Of a DNA stretch of 64,000 bases, positions 11,691 to 24,457 are shown piece by piece. Origin of the DNA: Muricea muricata (lineage: Eukaryota > Cnidaria > Anthozoa > Malacalcyonacea > Plexauridae); the NCBI GenBank assembly GCA_963855995.1, contig OY979716.1:44978213-45042212 (forward strand), read 5' to 3'. A program made the translations under genes and the position numbers. The notes under the pieces were generated by a model. It was not told the DNA's origin, ran no database searches, and was given only the letters and a program-made list of their open reading frames with translations. How positions within the stretch are numbered: position 1 is the stretch's first letter; each line of letters opens with the position of its first letter.

Positions 11691-13500
11691 TGAATCAGCA
11701 TTTTCACGGAGCTCTTACCCCTGTGAATTAGTTCCCAGGTCATCCGTGTGAGACAGGTGCGCGCGCATGTTGACCGGAAATACGTGTAAAACCTGTTTTG
11801 ACTGGTTTGAGGGGGAAAACGTCGTATTGTTTGACTTTGGACGACAAAAAATCATGTTTAAGGCAAACTTGTGGTACATTTATTGAGACTTTGCATTTAG
11901 TATTGTAAAGCGATTATGTTCGAGTCATGTTGATTGTTGTGTGTGTTATTTCCCTGTGAACGGTGAAAGCCTTTTCTTAATTCTTTCTCTTTGTTATTAC
12001 TGAAACTAGAATGAACTACGATTAATATTAGATTGTGTAATAAACAACTGAGACATGTGTAAGATTTATTAAATTTTATTTTCAATTTTAGACATCTTGA
12101 TGTCTGACGAACAGCAGTACTCTATAAAACCCAATGTGTAGAATGCCTGAGCATGTTTGACACTTGCTAAAATAAAGAGAGGTAAAGTTATCATGAATGG
12201 TTAACATCTAGCAGAAACCTAAATGTATACGTATACTTGCCAATTTGTTCCATTTTTATTTTGCCCCATATCTATGTAGCGAAGGATAGCATTGGGTGCT
12301 ATAGCAATTAGTGTGTTGTTATGTTTTGTTGATATGTGGTTGATACAGTGTACATTGTTTATGGTTTGTAAATTAAGTTCTCTGTGATACCGCTAATTAC
12401 AGAACAACCATTTAAGATGTATACACTTTTTAGTCAGTTTGTAAACTAAATCTTTGTGATGGCATTGGGCATCATTCAGTCATGTAAAAGTTTTGCCTGA
12501 ACCTTTTAAAACAGTTTTAAATCATTTTTTGTGATACTTCAGGGTGTTTCAAAGTTTCCTGTTTGAATTGTAATGATTTTAGTCCAATATTTATGTAGAG
12601 AAGGATAGCATTGGGTGCTAGCAATTAGTGTGTTGTTATGTTTTTGATGATATGTGGGTGATACAGTGTGCATTTTTTACAGTTTGTCAATTAAGTTCTT
12701 TGTGATACCGCTAATTACAGAACAACCATTTAAGTTGCCTACACTTTTTAGTCAGTTTGTAAACTAGATCTTTGTGATGGCATTGGACATCATTCAGTCA
12801 TGTAAAAGTTTTGTCTGAACCTTTTAAAACAGTTTTAAATCATTTTTCGTTATACTTCGGTGTGTTTCAAAGTTTCCTGTTGACTTTACCGCGTCGGTTT
12901 GCCAATTATACTGCTTTGAGGTACCGCTATTTACTGAACGACCATTCAAGTTGCCCACGCCTTTTTAGTCAGTTTGTAGACTAAATCTTTGTGATAGCTT
13001 TGGACATCATCTAGTTGTGTAAAAGTTTTGCTTGGACATTTTGAAACAGTTTTAAATAATTTTTTCGTGATACTTCAGCGTGTTTCAAAGTTTCCTGTTG
13101 ACTTTGTGGGACGGTTGGCAATTTTACGTCTGTGATACCGCCAATTACATGACATTGAAAGCCCCACACGTTTTTTTGTCAATATGGGAATTAATACTTT
13201 GACTTTGGACTGAGTATCAAACAGTCATGTAAAGGTTTTTTAATTTAGTTTTTGAAAAAGCTTAAAAACATTTTATGTTGTCTTTACCAGCCAAATATAC
13301 TTTTGTAAGTTATTCCGTGCGATGCCCCAGGATTTTAATCAATTATTCGTGCTGACGCTAAGCACCAATGCATTGTTATCGGTTGTTTCCACTATCTATT
13401 GATTGAAAGATCATGTCCGGCATAACTGATGAATCATCAAATTAATTCAAGACGTGTTTAAGCACGTTCAGAAATAACCGGATGAAACCGGATTGCTTAG
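11691..13500. repeat. Diverged tandem repeats upstream of PolB-2
   Basis: No coding potential. From about 12240 to 13200 a unit recurs three to four times, recognisable by GTCAGTTTGTAAACTA.ATC (12434, 12754 and, diverged, 12967), CATGTAAAAGTTTTG and GTTTCAAAGTTTCCTGTT. Spacing is about 320 bp and then about 215 bp, so later copies are shortened. The stretch from 11691 to 12240 shows no recognisable feature except the abrupt end of PolB-1 at about 11690. Such a block beside a polymerase gene may be terminal or regulatory sequence of a Polinton; this is inference. Confidence 0.7.
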
Positions 13501-13504
13501 CTAA

Positions 13505-13514
13505 GGTATAAAAA
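13505..13514 (+). promoter_or_regulatory. TATA box upstream of PolB-2
   Basis: GGTATAAAAATG lies about 110 bp before the ATG at 13622, in the right orientation and after a long non-coding stretch. This is a plausible core promoter for PolB-2. A pyrimidine-rich TTCTCTGTTTTCAG at 13577-13590 could also be a splice acceptor from an upstream leader exon. Confidence 0.45.
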
Positions 13515-13621
13515 TGATGTGTTTGAGAATGCTGCCACTGCAGTGTAAACATTGTGTTCACTTGTAACCACCAAGGTTCTCTGTTTTCAGCTTGTTATTT
13601 TTTCGACTTTTCAATTCCAAT

Positions 13622-16600
13622 ATGAAATCAACAAGACAAATCAAAACACCTCGTCAGCGTCTTTTAGAAAAAGCTAAGAGGAGCAATGACAAGTCGAATC
13701 GGCTTCAACGCAAAATCCAGCATGAGATGCAGAAGCGAACCCCCAAAATGAGTAAGGTCATGAAATGGCAAGAGAAGTCGGTCAAATATGTAAACAGGGG
13801 GCTTCGCTACATGAACGAATTCGATGCACAGGGCGAAGATAACCATGAGATTTCTTTTAATTTGGAAAAGGTATGTGTTTACAATTTTAGACAAGTGATA
13901 ATCGTTTCAACGTTATTGGGCGGTACAAATGGAAAACGAATCATAGTTATAGAATTCATTTTTATTTATAGGTCTCAGAGAGAGTTGTGAAAAAATTTGG
14001 CACAACTTCATGTGTTTTTCGTGCGTCGATGCAAGAACCGAGTAATACAGATAATGTAAAAATTCGGGACATTATGAGCGAGCTTTCGTCACTCTTCACA
14101 GACGCTATTGAGCAGGTAAATGTTTCGGTCTACAGCTTAATACCGACAACTTCATAGCTATCATACCTAATAAATCAATATCTTGTTTTAAGGTGAAGGA
14201 ACAATGCGAATTTTGCACGCCTCTGGAGGACAAAATCCGCGTTATGGTTCGTTCCAGTGCTCTGAAATCCCCCATCAGCACCAGACTGATTCCATCCGTT
14301 CAGATGACCTCCAGTAAAGTCCTCAGCGAAATTACGAAGGTCCTTCAAAGTAATGAAGAGATACCTTTAGACAAGTCTTTTACAATCGATATCATTGGCG
14401 TTAAGGCACCGACGGGTTCTGGAAAATCTCTCAAGGTACTGGATTATTCCAAAGACACTCATATAAAGAAATCTATCATTACTATTAGGAACAAGGATAA
14501 TTTATGTTGTGGTCGTGGAATAGCAGTGGGGAAGGCTTTAGCTGACAATGATCCTAAAGTTAAACAATTTAAGTTGGGCAAGTTGATTCAAAAACGCGTA
14601 GCTTCAGAATTATATAAGAAAGCCAATATATTTCCTGGTCCTTGTGGTCTTTGTGAAATAAGTAAATTTCAGGGGTCCTTACCTGGTTACCGGATAATAG
14701 TGATTGATTTTCATGCTCGTAATGCATGTATTTATGAGGGCCCACGGGGTGATAAAAAAATTGTCTTGTATAAGAACAATGATCATTATGTAATTAATCC
14801 GAAAAAACTGCCAGCTTTCCACGGAAAACGGTTTTTCTGTCAAAAATGTTAGTCATTTTTTTCGAACTATTCTTCTCATCCTTGTTTTGATCCATGCCAC
14901 ACTTGCTTATGTAAGGAATGTCTTTTGGTTTCTGATCAAAAACGTACTTGTCCGGACTGTTTCAAAATTTGTCGTTCGGCTCAATGTTTTGAGCATCACA
15001 AAAAGTCTTGCAAATCGAAGGGAGTTGATCTGCCTTCGAAATGTCAGACATCATTTAAATGTCAAACGTGTTCAGTAACAGTTGAACGTAAACGACAGGA
15101 CGAACATAGATGTGGTGAACATGTGTGTCAAGTGTGTAAAAAAATTGTCATGTCAGGTCATTTGTGTTACATGCAATCTGAACCAACTAAAGAACCAAAC
15201 GAAAAACTATTTTATGATTTTGAAACTGACTTTTCTTCTGGCAAGCACATAGTTAATTTTGCTGTAGCTCAGTATCCCGATGGGACAGAGTTTGTGTTTA
15301 AAGGCTACAATGCACTGCATGAATTTTGCGATTTTGTCTTCTCTGTGGAGCATATGGGGTATTGTTTGATTGCCCATAATGCCAAAGGTTTTGATGCTGT
15401 ATTAATTCAACGATGGTTGTTTCAGAATAGACCAACAGCGGACATGCATGTCATTCATTCAGGACAAAAGACTATGCAGCTGACTTTCAATGACTATAAA
15501 ATCCGACTCACAGACTCTTTAAATTTTCTACAAATGCCCTTATCAAAATTTCCTGAGATGTTTGGCTTAGATTTATCTACACACTCAAAAGGCAATTTTC
15601 CTTTCAAATTCAATTCTGTTGAAAATCAAAATTATGTAGGACCTGTACCGAATATTAAATTTTATGATGCAGATAATAAGAAAGACGAGAGTAAAAGAGA
15701 AAAATTTATTGACTGGCATAAAGACTTGATCAAAACCAATTATATTTTTGACTTTCAAAAGGAAATGTATAAGTACTGTGCACAAGATGTGAGCATTTTG
15801 AGATTATGTTGTGTGGAATTCAGAAAAACATTTCTTAGTGAGATGGGCGTAGACCCTTTTTGTTATTGCACAATTGCGGCTGCAGTAATGGCTGTTTATC
15901 GTTCAAAATATTTAAAAGAAAAGAGTATCGGCATCATACCTAAAAATTTGTATCGCGATGGTAATAAACCTTTTTCTAAAACATCGATTAAATGGTTAGA
16001 GTTTATTGCGGCTCAAACGAATTCAAAAATTTTGCATGCGGTTCATGGAGGTGAAAAGGCAATTGTTGATGAGGAGTTGGGTAAGATGTACCATGTGGAC
16101 GGGTTTTGCGAGGAGACAAAAACGGTGTACGAATTTTATGGTTGTGTGTATCATGGTTGTCCTTTATGTTTTGACGAAACGAGCGATCATCCGTTTCATA
16201 GCGCACGGAAGATGTGTGAGGTTTACGAGGTGACGATTGAATGGGAGAAACGGTTGAGGGCTCTTGGCTTTACTGTAAAAACAATTTGGGAACACGACAA
16301 TAGGAAAAAAACCGATCTCGACCCTCGCGATAGTTTTTTTGGCGGTAGGGTTGGCGGTTATAAATTATTTTGTGAAACAGAAAGTGATGAAAAAATTGAA
16401 TATGTCGATTTTACTTCTTTGTATCCGTTTGTTAATAAGACAAAGGTTTATCCAACAGGTCATCCGACCATTATTCGCGAAAATTTCGAACATATTTCAA
16501 ACTACTTTGGCTTAATAAAATGTAAAGTTTTGGCGCCGGCAAATTTGTATCATCCAGTTCTTCCAGTTCGCGCAAAAGGTACACTTTTCTTCCCCTTGTG

Positions 16601-17771
16601 CAAGCAATGTGTCATGGATAACTCTTCAGAATGCCGGCATTCTGAAGAGGAACGATCGTTTTGGGGTACTTTTACCACAGTTGAAGTAGAAAAAGCTCTC
16701 GAGAAAGGGTATAAGATCTTAGAGATTCACGAAGTGTGGCATTTTGAAAACACATCGAACAGTTTATTCAGTGAATATGTGAATTATTTTTTAAGGCTAA
16801 AACAGAAAAGCTCAGGGTTTCCAGAATGGGTTCGCACACCCGAGGACCAGGAAAGATATATAGATGAATATAATAAGTATGAAGGAGTACTTTTACGTAA
16901 AGATAAAATTGTAAAGAATCCCGGATTGCGTGCATTTGCTAAACTATGCCTTAATTCGCTTTGGGGGCGTTTTGCAATGCGCACTGACAAAGTAATGACC
17001 GAATTCATTACTGATCCTTTACAATTTTACAAACGTATTAATGGAGCAGACATTGACATCCATGATCTTTGTTTAATAAATGATGAGCTGGTAGAACTCG
17101 TTTATAAACGCAAGCATGAATATGAGGTTGAGAGTAAAGTCACTAATCTTTTTATCGGAATATTTACAACTGCATGGGCTAGATCAGAACTCTACAATTT
17201 ACTTGACTTAATAGGGAAAAATGTTTGGTATGTGGATACGGATAGTTGTGTTTATGTCTCTAAACCTGGTGACCCACAGCCTGCTTTGGGGGATTTTTTA
17301 GGCAATCTTACTAATGAGATCACTCCCAAGCACGGCCTGGATGCTTATATTACACAGTTTGTTTGTGGGGGTCCCAAAAATTATGCGTATAAAGTTAGTG
17401 ATGGTAAGACACACTGTAAGATAAGGGGGTTTACTTTAAATTATAAGAACAGCTTAGTTTTGAACTTTGATTCTTTAAAAGAAACAATTTGTAAATATGG
17501 AAGTAAACGGGTTAGAGTTAGGGCAAGTAAAAATGAAAATAAATTAAAAGTTGTAAATGAGTGTAAAATCACCAGAGAGAGATGGACCCGTCGGATTGTC
17601 AATAAACGTGAAGAGAAGGAATACCAAGTTGTATTTGACAAGAGGATTGTCCTTGGTAAAGGCGAGGACACTATACCATATGGTTTCCACTGGAGTCCAT
17701 CAACTAGTTCTACGATAACCCCTACCGTTATACCACGAGTTCCTGACAATCTGCTGTACACTTTGATTTGA
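13622..17771 (+). CDS. PolB-2: Polinton DNA polymerase B in three exons, one premature stop
   Basis: Protein-primed family B polymerase, the replication enzyme of Polinton/adintovirus elements. Exon 1 is about 13622-13868, exon 2 13971-14115 and exon 3 14193-17771; both introns are short, phase 0 and canonical (GTATGT..TATAG and GTAAAT..TTAAG). Seen in order: a basic N-terminus, an OTU-like or Cys-rich region (GPCGLCEISKF, FFCQKC, CPDCFKICRSAQC), ExoI FYDFETD near 15.21 kb, ExoII IAHNAKGFDAV near 15.38 kb, ExoIII YCAQDVSILR near 15.78 kb, motif A DFTSLYP near 16.41 kb, motif B KLCLNSLWGRF near 16.95 kb and motif C YVDTDS near 17.23 kb. All catalytic motifs are intact. One in-frame TAG at about 14850 splits the frame. 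After the stop at 17769 an acidic tail reads on, with a frame change, to about 17921. Confidence 0.9.
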
Positions 17772-17935
17772 CCGTCTGATGCTGTGGAGGAAAAGAGCAC
17801 TGAAATGGACCTAATGGAATACGACGATATGATTAATGATGAGATGATGATGACGAACCAATGCAGGTTGATAATACCACAGATATTGACTTAATGGAAA
17901 CGGACGATGAAAGTTGTTGAATTAGTAATTAGTTA

Positions 17936-18045
17936 GAATGTTATTAGCATATATGTATATTAGCATCCACTGTATATAAGTCGTTGCTTGTTATTAAAGT
18001 GGGTTCAGTTTGTTCAATAACACAACATGGTGGCAGTGGTGGGAT
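17936..18045 (+). repeat. 5' LTR remnant and primer-binding-like site of the gypsy element
   Basis: The short AT-rich stretch ends AATAACACAACA and is followed at about 18027 by TGGTGGCAGTGGTGGGATC, the usual form of the join between a Ty3/gypsy LTR and its primer-binding site. A TATATAAG box at about 17973 would fit an LTR promoter. Only about 90 bp is present, which is short for an LTR, and no matching 3' copy was found. Confidence 0.55.
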
Positions 18046-18149
18046 CTTGTCTTTGAAGGAACAGTGGAAGTGCGGTCGTTCGACGACTAAGAGGCGCTAC
18101 TAACTTCATTGAAAGAGTTCCAGACCCAGAGTCAAGCTGAAACATAAGA

Positions 18150-18950
18150 GCGATAATTACCTTATTTCAAGTGCAACCACCAGAGAAATTCAGCTTCAAG
18201 CCGGAAGCTGGTTGAAGTGGATTCGAAGATTCGAACGATTCAGAATGGCTTCAGGTCTTGAGAAAGAAAGTGAAGAGAGCCAAGTTAATACGTTGATCTA
18301 TTCGATGGGCGGTGAAGCAGACAATATTGTGCAATCTCTCAGTATCGCAGCAGAAGATCAAAAGAAATATGACGTAGTCAAGAAAAGACTAGAAGATTTC
18401 TTTATCATTAAAAGAAATGTGATTTTCGAGCGAGCGAAGTTCAATCTGCGAAGCCAGCAAGAAAATGAAACCGTCGATGTGGTTATCACAGACTTGTTCA
18501 ACCTTGCCGAACATTGTAATTTTGTTGTTCTCCGTGAAGAACTGATCCGTGACCGCATTGTTGTCGGAATTCGTGATAAAACTCTGTCTGAAAAACTGCA
18601 GCTTAAGGCTGACCTGACTTTAGATAAAGCAGTAAACGTTGCCTGCCAGAAAGAAACAGTCAGAAAGCAGCAAAGTATCCTTCGGGGCGATGGAAAACAG
18701 TGTGTTGACGCCGTAGGTGTGGGAAACTTTGCAAAAACTAGAAAGAATCAGTATTCAAAACCAAACTTAAATGAGCACGAAAAGTGTAGGCGAGACAAAG
18801 GGAAAGAGAAATGTGATAGGTGCTTAAGGCCTATGCATCCCAAGAAGAATTGTCCTGCAAAAGACGCTAAGTGTCATAAGTGTGGGTAAGACTGGTCACT
18901 GGCAAAGGGCATGTAAAAGTAAAGCAGTCGGTGAAGTCACAGGTGAGATC
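18150..18950 (+). pseudogene. Ty3/gypsy Gag, frameshifted at the zinc knuckles
   Basis: Gag binds and packages element RNA. The frame runs from about 18165 (QPPEKFSFKPEA) through a capsid-like helical region (WIRRFERFRMASGL, LIYSMGGEAD, FNLRSQQENETV) to a basic tail with two zinc knuckles: CDRCLRPMHPKKNC and CHKCG, the latter completed after a one-base frame change at about 18886 by KTGHWQRAC. It lies 3' of the primer-binding-like site and 5' of the protease and reverse transcriptase, the normal order. Confidence 0.85.
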
Positions 18951-18984
18951 TTTCCAAATGATTTTTTTCTAGGCGAAATAGTCG

Positions 18985-20267
18985 TAGAAAATATTGAGGC
19001 TGAGCCTTGAAATGTAAATCTCGAAGTAAATGATTTCAAGTGTCAGTTTAAGCTTGATTTCGGATGCAGATGTTACGGTCGTTCCGAAAAGTGTTTACGA
19101 TGAATTGTCAAGTAAACAAAATCTTAGGCTTCAGTTAACTGATAAAGTATTATTAGGACCATGCAAATATCGACTTAATTGTTTGGGCAAATTTAACACT
19201 AAGATAACCCCTAAGAATAAATCTATTGTGGAGGAAATTTATGTTATCAAAGATTTAAGCAAACCATTGTTAGGCAAATCAGCATATGTGTCATTAAATT
19301 TACTAAATAAAATCCATGAAGTGGAAAATGTTAAGGCAACAGAAGAAAGCGTTTACAAACAACAAATAATTAATCAATATCCTAAATTATTTGAGGGCTT
19401 AGGTGAGCTTGAAGGTGAGTATGAGATAAAGTTGAAGGAATTACCAGAGCCTTTTGCTTTAAATGTGCCAAGAAAAGTACCTTTCCCATTATTAGATAAA
19501 ACTAAGCAAGAAATTGATAGAATGTTGCAAAGTGGGGTGATTTCAAAAGTAAATCAACCGACACCATGGTCCACTCCCATGGTAGTAACACCAAAAGAAA
19601 ATGGGGATGTGCGAATATGTGTTGATTTGACTAAGTTGAATAAGAGTATATTAAGAGAAGCATATCCTCTCCCATCTGTTGATTTCACGTTAGGAAAGTT
19701 GTCAAGATCTAAAATATTCTCTAAAATAGATGCAAATAGTGCTTTTTGGCAAAGAAAGCTATCAGAATCTTCTCGTTTATTAACAACGTTTATAACCCTG
19801 TGGGGTCGATTTTGTTTTAATCGACTTCCTTATGGTATATCCACAGGGAGTGAACAGTTCCAAAAATGCATGAATAATATCTTAGAAGGAGTTGAATGTG
19901 AGATTGACGATTTATTAGTGCATGGGGAATCACAAGACCTACATGATACTAGGTTAGACGCAGTTTTGAAGAGACTCGAAGAGTTTAAACTGACTTTAAA
20001 CAAGAGTAAATGTTTATTCAGTGTTACTACTGTAAAGGCATTAGGTCAAGTTATATCAGCTGAGGGGGTATTCCCTGATCCTGAAAAAGTTAAGGCCATC
20101 GTTAACATACCTACACCCAAAAATGAAGCTGAAGTAAGGTCTTTTATGGGCATGGTGAATCAGTTTAACAAATTTACAAGTCACATGGCATCTAAATCAA
20201 AGCCACTTCGTGATCTATTATGCAAAGATTCAGCATGGTATTGGGGTGATAAACAAGATAAAGCATT
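18985..20267 (+). pseudogene. Ty3/gypsy Pol, part 1: protease and reverse transcriptase
   Basis: An aspartic-protease segment at 19030-19300 (ADVTVVPKSVYDEL) sits just after a one-base frame break; its active site reads Asp-Ser-Asp instead of Asp-Ser-Gly. The reverse transcriptase follows from about 19440: ICVDLTKLNKS, LPSVDFTLGKL, FSKIDANSAFWQ, FNRLPYGIS and a catalytic box that reads EIDDLLVHG. The connection segment contains FPDPEKVKAI and VRSFMGMVNQFNKF. The frame is cut at 20267 by the hAT insertion and resumes at 24458. Confidence 0.92.
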
Positions 20268-23200
20268 CAGGCCTTAAAATATCAGGCAGAAAGCTGTCTG
20301 CCAAAATGTCCGGTGTGTTTCAGAATGGGTCGGACATTTTAAAAATTTATGGCCGATGGCCAAATGTTTATTTCCCGCGAAAATCAATTATTTTAAAATC
20401 ATACGGACGGTAAATGTTCAGCAGTATTGCATTGATCGTATACATTAGTTTCTCGATCGAAAATCAACATTATTTGCCAATACCAGAAGTAGGTCAATAG
20501 AAGAATAAATAAGTGCTAAATTACGGTGTTTGATCAGTAATAATAAGAATGAATATCTTTAGCTAATGTAACACGGCCCTATGGGCTTAGTTCACTGTGC
20601 ATACCACGTTCATCAACTTCTTAACGAGTTCATTTTAATTTAGTTCAATTACAGACTTAGAGTCACTGTCAAGTCCTTATGGTTTAATTATCTTCAGAAT
20701 CTGAATCAGAGAATAAACTCAGACTTTCGGTTTCTTCTGATCTTTCTTCATCCATGTCTTTGTCTTCTTTGTCACCTCCATGGCTTTCTTTTTCTGCTGC
20801 CTCATTGTCGCTTTCATCTGACGATATAGTCGAAAGCCTTCGGTGCGACTTGCGGGTTGTATATGATCGCTTTTGTTTCTCATCACGTGGGCGCCGTTGT
20901 TTTGCGGAATGCCATAATTCAATGGCGGGTAATGATCATACTCCTCCCATGCCGGGCCTTCTTCCATGATGCGTAGAATATTTTCCAACCTTTGCAGGGA
21001 AAGAGAGCAACGGAAATTTGTTTTCACGCGTTTTAACTTGGAAAACATTCTCTCGAGCTTGGCTTTAGATACCGGGATGGTAAATAACAATTCAATTAAG
21101 ATAAGTGCATCTTTCCATCCTTTACTCCTTTACTCCTTGGTGCAGAAAATATCTTACGCCATGTAATGAGATACGGTTGGCCAATCACTCCGATCGTTTC
21201 AACACCAAAATCGACTATCCCATGCCATTGGATAAGCACGTCTGGAACATTTGCTGAGAGGCCAGCAGTCTTAAGCGAAACTTCGAACTTGTCATGCACT
21301 GCAATAATGGCGTCATCAGCAAATTCGTTGTCGCCTTTCCAGCCCTCGCAATCAAGAATTTGTACAACGGCATTGATTATCTCTTGGCCTTCGTCCTCTT
21401 GTTCAAGTCGGTCAGTCAAGCATTGTCAAATCTTTTCTGTGTACTCATTCTTTTTGCCTTCAACGAAGACCTTCTGTCTTTCGAATAATAAGAGTTCGAC
21501 ATTCTGATTGAAAAACTGACCATTCACTACCTTGATTTTTGAGAGAAAGTTTCTAACGTTTGGTAATTTTTCAAATGCCTTTTTTTCAAATTGTACCAAG
21601 CGGTCTTTCGCTTTTTTCAATGCTCTCACACTTTGCACTGGATCAATTGTCTCCTTCTGGAATGTCAATGATAAAATCGACGGTATGGTTAATATATCAA
21701 TGAACAAGGCAAGTAATAATGGCATTCCGGTGCTCTTCCAACGTCTAAGATAACCTTTCATCTTGGCTTTATCTTTCCCTATTATGCTTTCATGTTCTGT
21801 CATGGTTTCAAGGTGCTGAATGTAAATACCCCACTTGTCTAGACACATCTTCATTGCAGCCAACTTGTGAGAAATCCATCTCGACCTCGATGATTTTTTC
21901 GGCTTTACGCCTCCTTCGTCAAACTCCATGGATTGTTGGTAAAGATCGTGGAGTTCCTCAAGTTGACGAAGTTTTTTTGGTGCTTTCTTATAAAGGAAAT
22001 ACATCTTTAACAGCATATCATCAACCTCCTGAAACTCTGTGGTCTTTAATGCATCGCTCAGTGCTAACTCGAGCCGATGAGCGATGCACCAAATAAACAC
22101 CATCCATGGCGATTCCTCTCGAAGGCGGGTTTTAATGCTGTTGTTACATCCACGGTTAACACTTGCCCCATCAAATGTGAAACCAACCAACTTTTTGTGA
22201 TATGGTAAAATACCAACCGATGATAATGAAGATGAAATAGACTCTTTGATGTCATTAAAGCTTTCTTTGATAGCGTCGGTTATTCCGTCTGCACTACCAT
22301 ATTTTGCCTGGAATAAAACATCCTTTATAAAACTTACTAAATAATGTTTGTTTAGAAAGAAAAAAAATGATGAAAAGTTTTAATTATTTGAAAATATACC
22401 TGCTTGACACTTAGGAATGAAAGTTTTACTTCAACAGAATCGGATCCAACAGGTTGTGGATTAAAATGAAGACAGTAGATTATACCTATTGTAAATAAGT
22501 TATTTATAATTAAAACAACGTACATTACAGCGTGCGTGCCACGTGGTTTTAACAAGGAGTTTTAAATGTCTGCTGGAAAAGAGGTAAATAATGGACAATT
22601 TTAGATTCAATGTTCGATATTTTTGTTTGTGTAATGTTTTGACAGAAAAGCGATCCCTCGCATCGCAAGGATTTCAACGATGGCGGCAAAACGATCCCTC
22701 ATATATTGCAAGAATTTCAACAATGGGATAAATACTGGCAGAGCATAATCACATTTAAAGACGAAAAGCAGTAAATTCGTAAAAGTAGTAAAATGAATAA
22801 TGAACTTGGAAATTTCGCACGAACGAATCTCCGCACCGCGTGTTGAAAAGGAAACAAACAAAAAAAGGATATATTATTTACCTCGTTTTCTACTGTTGTG
22901 TTATCCATGGATCCATCGCATAATACGCTGTAAAATTTAGCTTTTGCTAAATCGGCATTTAGTTGGTGTTTAAGCTCTTGCCCCATAAAGTCTATGAAAG
23001 TACCCACCGATGGATCCGTAAGATATTTCGTACCAACATCAACTCCATGTTTACTTTCCAGTTTCAATATGTTCTTGCATTTACTGATGGGTAGCTCTTG
23101 CTTGACCACAAAATATGTTGTCTCGAACTTGGTTTTAGTTTTAGTTAACGTAGATGGATCCATTTTATTGTGAATTTGCAATCTAGACACAATAGCAGTA

Positions 23201-24457
23201 TTTGCTTTGTCGCAGGATTTTGCAATTTTGTTTGCACGCTCTTCAATTGGCTTTCAAAAAATTACCATAAGCCACGGTGTGGGGATGTTGTGGATCACCA
23301 TTGCTATTCTTTGCGTGATCTTTTACGGCTGAAACTCTGTAATTTGTTGAACCTTTGATAAATATGTCTGAGTAATTGGGCAAGTCCTTGATTTTGTCTT
23401 CAAACATGATACAAAATCAAGTCCTTGATTTTGTCTTCAAACATGATACAATTTACATCTAAGATTCCTTGCCTTTCCTGCGGCATCAACGTCGTATGTT
23501 AACCATTCCGCTGCCGAATATTCCGACAAATCGGACTTCCATTTCTCTACGGTAGACGCTGTGACTGTTCTGACTTCGTTTGAGCTTGAAGCACCAATAT
23601 TCCGACGCTGTTTGGGGTTTCTCTTTACTTTTGTTAAAGAAGTGGACGAAGTTGCTGCCGGAGCGACTGTACAGGGCTCGCTTGATTTGCCAAACATGGA
23701 AGTTATAGTTCTCTGCACTTTTTTGGGAGGTTCAGATGTTGACGCTGATGCCGTCTCAAGCGACTGAGGTTCAGAACACTTCCTGCAAAGACTTACTCTT
23801 TTGGCTTCTTCATCGTAACCTTTAGTGCTAGGATTAGCTGGCGAGGAACAAACGTTACAAACTACATTTTCACAGGACACACAATTATACTTTGTATTCC
23901 TTTCTTTGCAAAAGGAGCACAGCGGTTTATCGACATTGGAGCTCATTTCTCACTATAAAAACTACATATCTTTCGAAAATTGTGTTTTCTCAAAGTTTAA
24001 AAATCGCCTTTTAAAAATCAAGTTAACTCGCGACAAAGGTAGCAAGAAGATACTGTATGTTTTTAAAGGCCAGGAAGCCAATTCACTGTTGTTTGTTTCA
24101 CTTCAAATATGCCACCACTGCCGTCAAAACACAATTAGAAGAAAATTGTTGTTGTTTTGACTCCTTGAATTTCACTGATATAAACGCGACGTAAATTCTG
24201 GTTTATATCACTATATCACTGAAACTATGACACCACTTAGGGCAAATTAATTGCTTGGCCGTGATTAAAACTTTATTTTACACAGGAAATTTACGCCAAT
24301 AAAGTTTTGTCGGACATCAATACGTTTGGGTCGGACAAACGCAAATCCTCAATTTTGCTTTCGTCAGACAGAATGTCCGGAGCTTTTCTAATTACGTCGG
24401 ACAATTTAACGAATGGGTCTGACAAATGTCCGTGACCGACCGATATTTTAAGGCCTG
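20268..24457 (-). mobile_element. hAT element inserted in the gypsy pol gene
   Basis: Both ends are CAGGCCTTAAAATATC (20268-20283) and its reverse complement (24442-24457), a perfect 16-bp terminal inverted repeat. AGCATT lies outside each end (20262-20267 and 24458-24463); if one mutated base is allowed, an eight-base duplication shifted slightly inward is possible. The gypsy reading frame is continuous across the excision point, which fixes the boundary. The element encodes its transposase on the minus strand. Confidence 0.92.
20719..23946 (-). CDS. hAT transposase (zinc finger protein 862/KIAA1586-like), multi-exon
   Basis: Cut-and-paste transposase read right to left. The first exon (23437-23946) encodes an unusual Cys-rich start (CSFCKERNTKYNCVSC, CNVC, CRKC) and a linker. 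The second (about 22882-23190) carries LCDGSMDNTTVE with a likely first catalytic Asp and ends at a GTAAAT donor. The main exon (about 21426-22318) holds GFTFDGASVNRG with a second catalytic Asp and the conserved HRLELALSDAL; the last part (20719-21419) ends with the hAT dimerisation motif IPVSKAKLERMFSKLKRVK. A stop and frame change fall near 21420 and 21095, so the copy is probably inactive. Confidence 0.85.

Noticed and set aside
16003..17800. Antisense frames opposite PolB-2
   Set aside because: Shadows of the real coding strand; the plus strand has all polymerase motifs.
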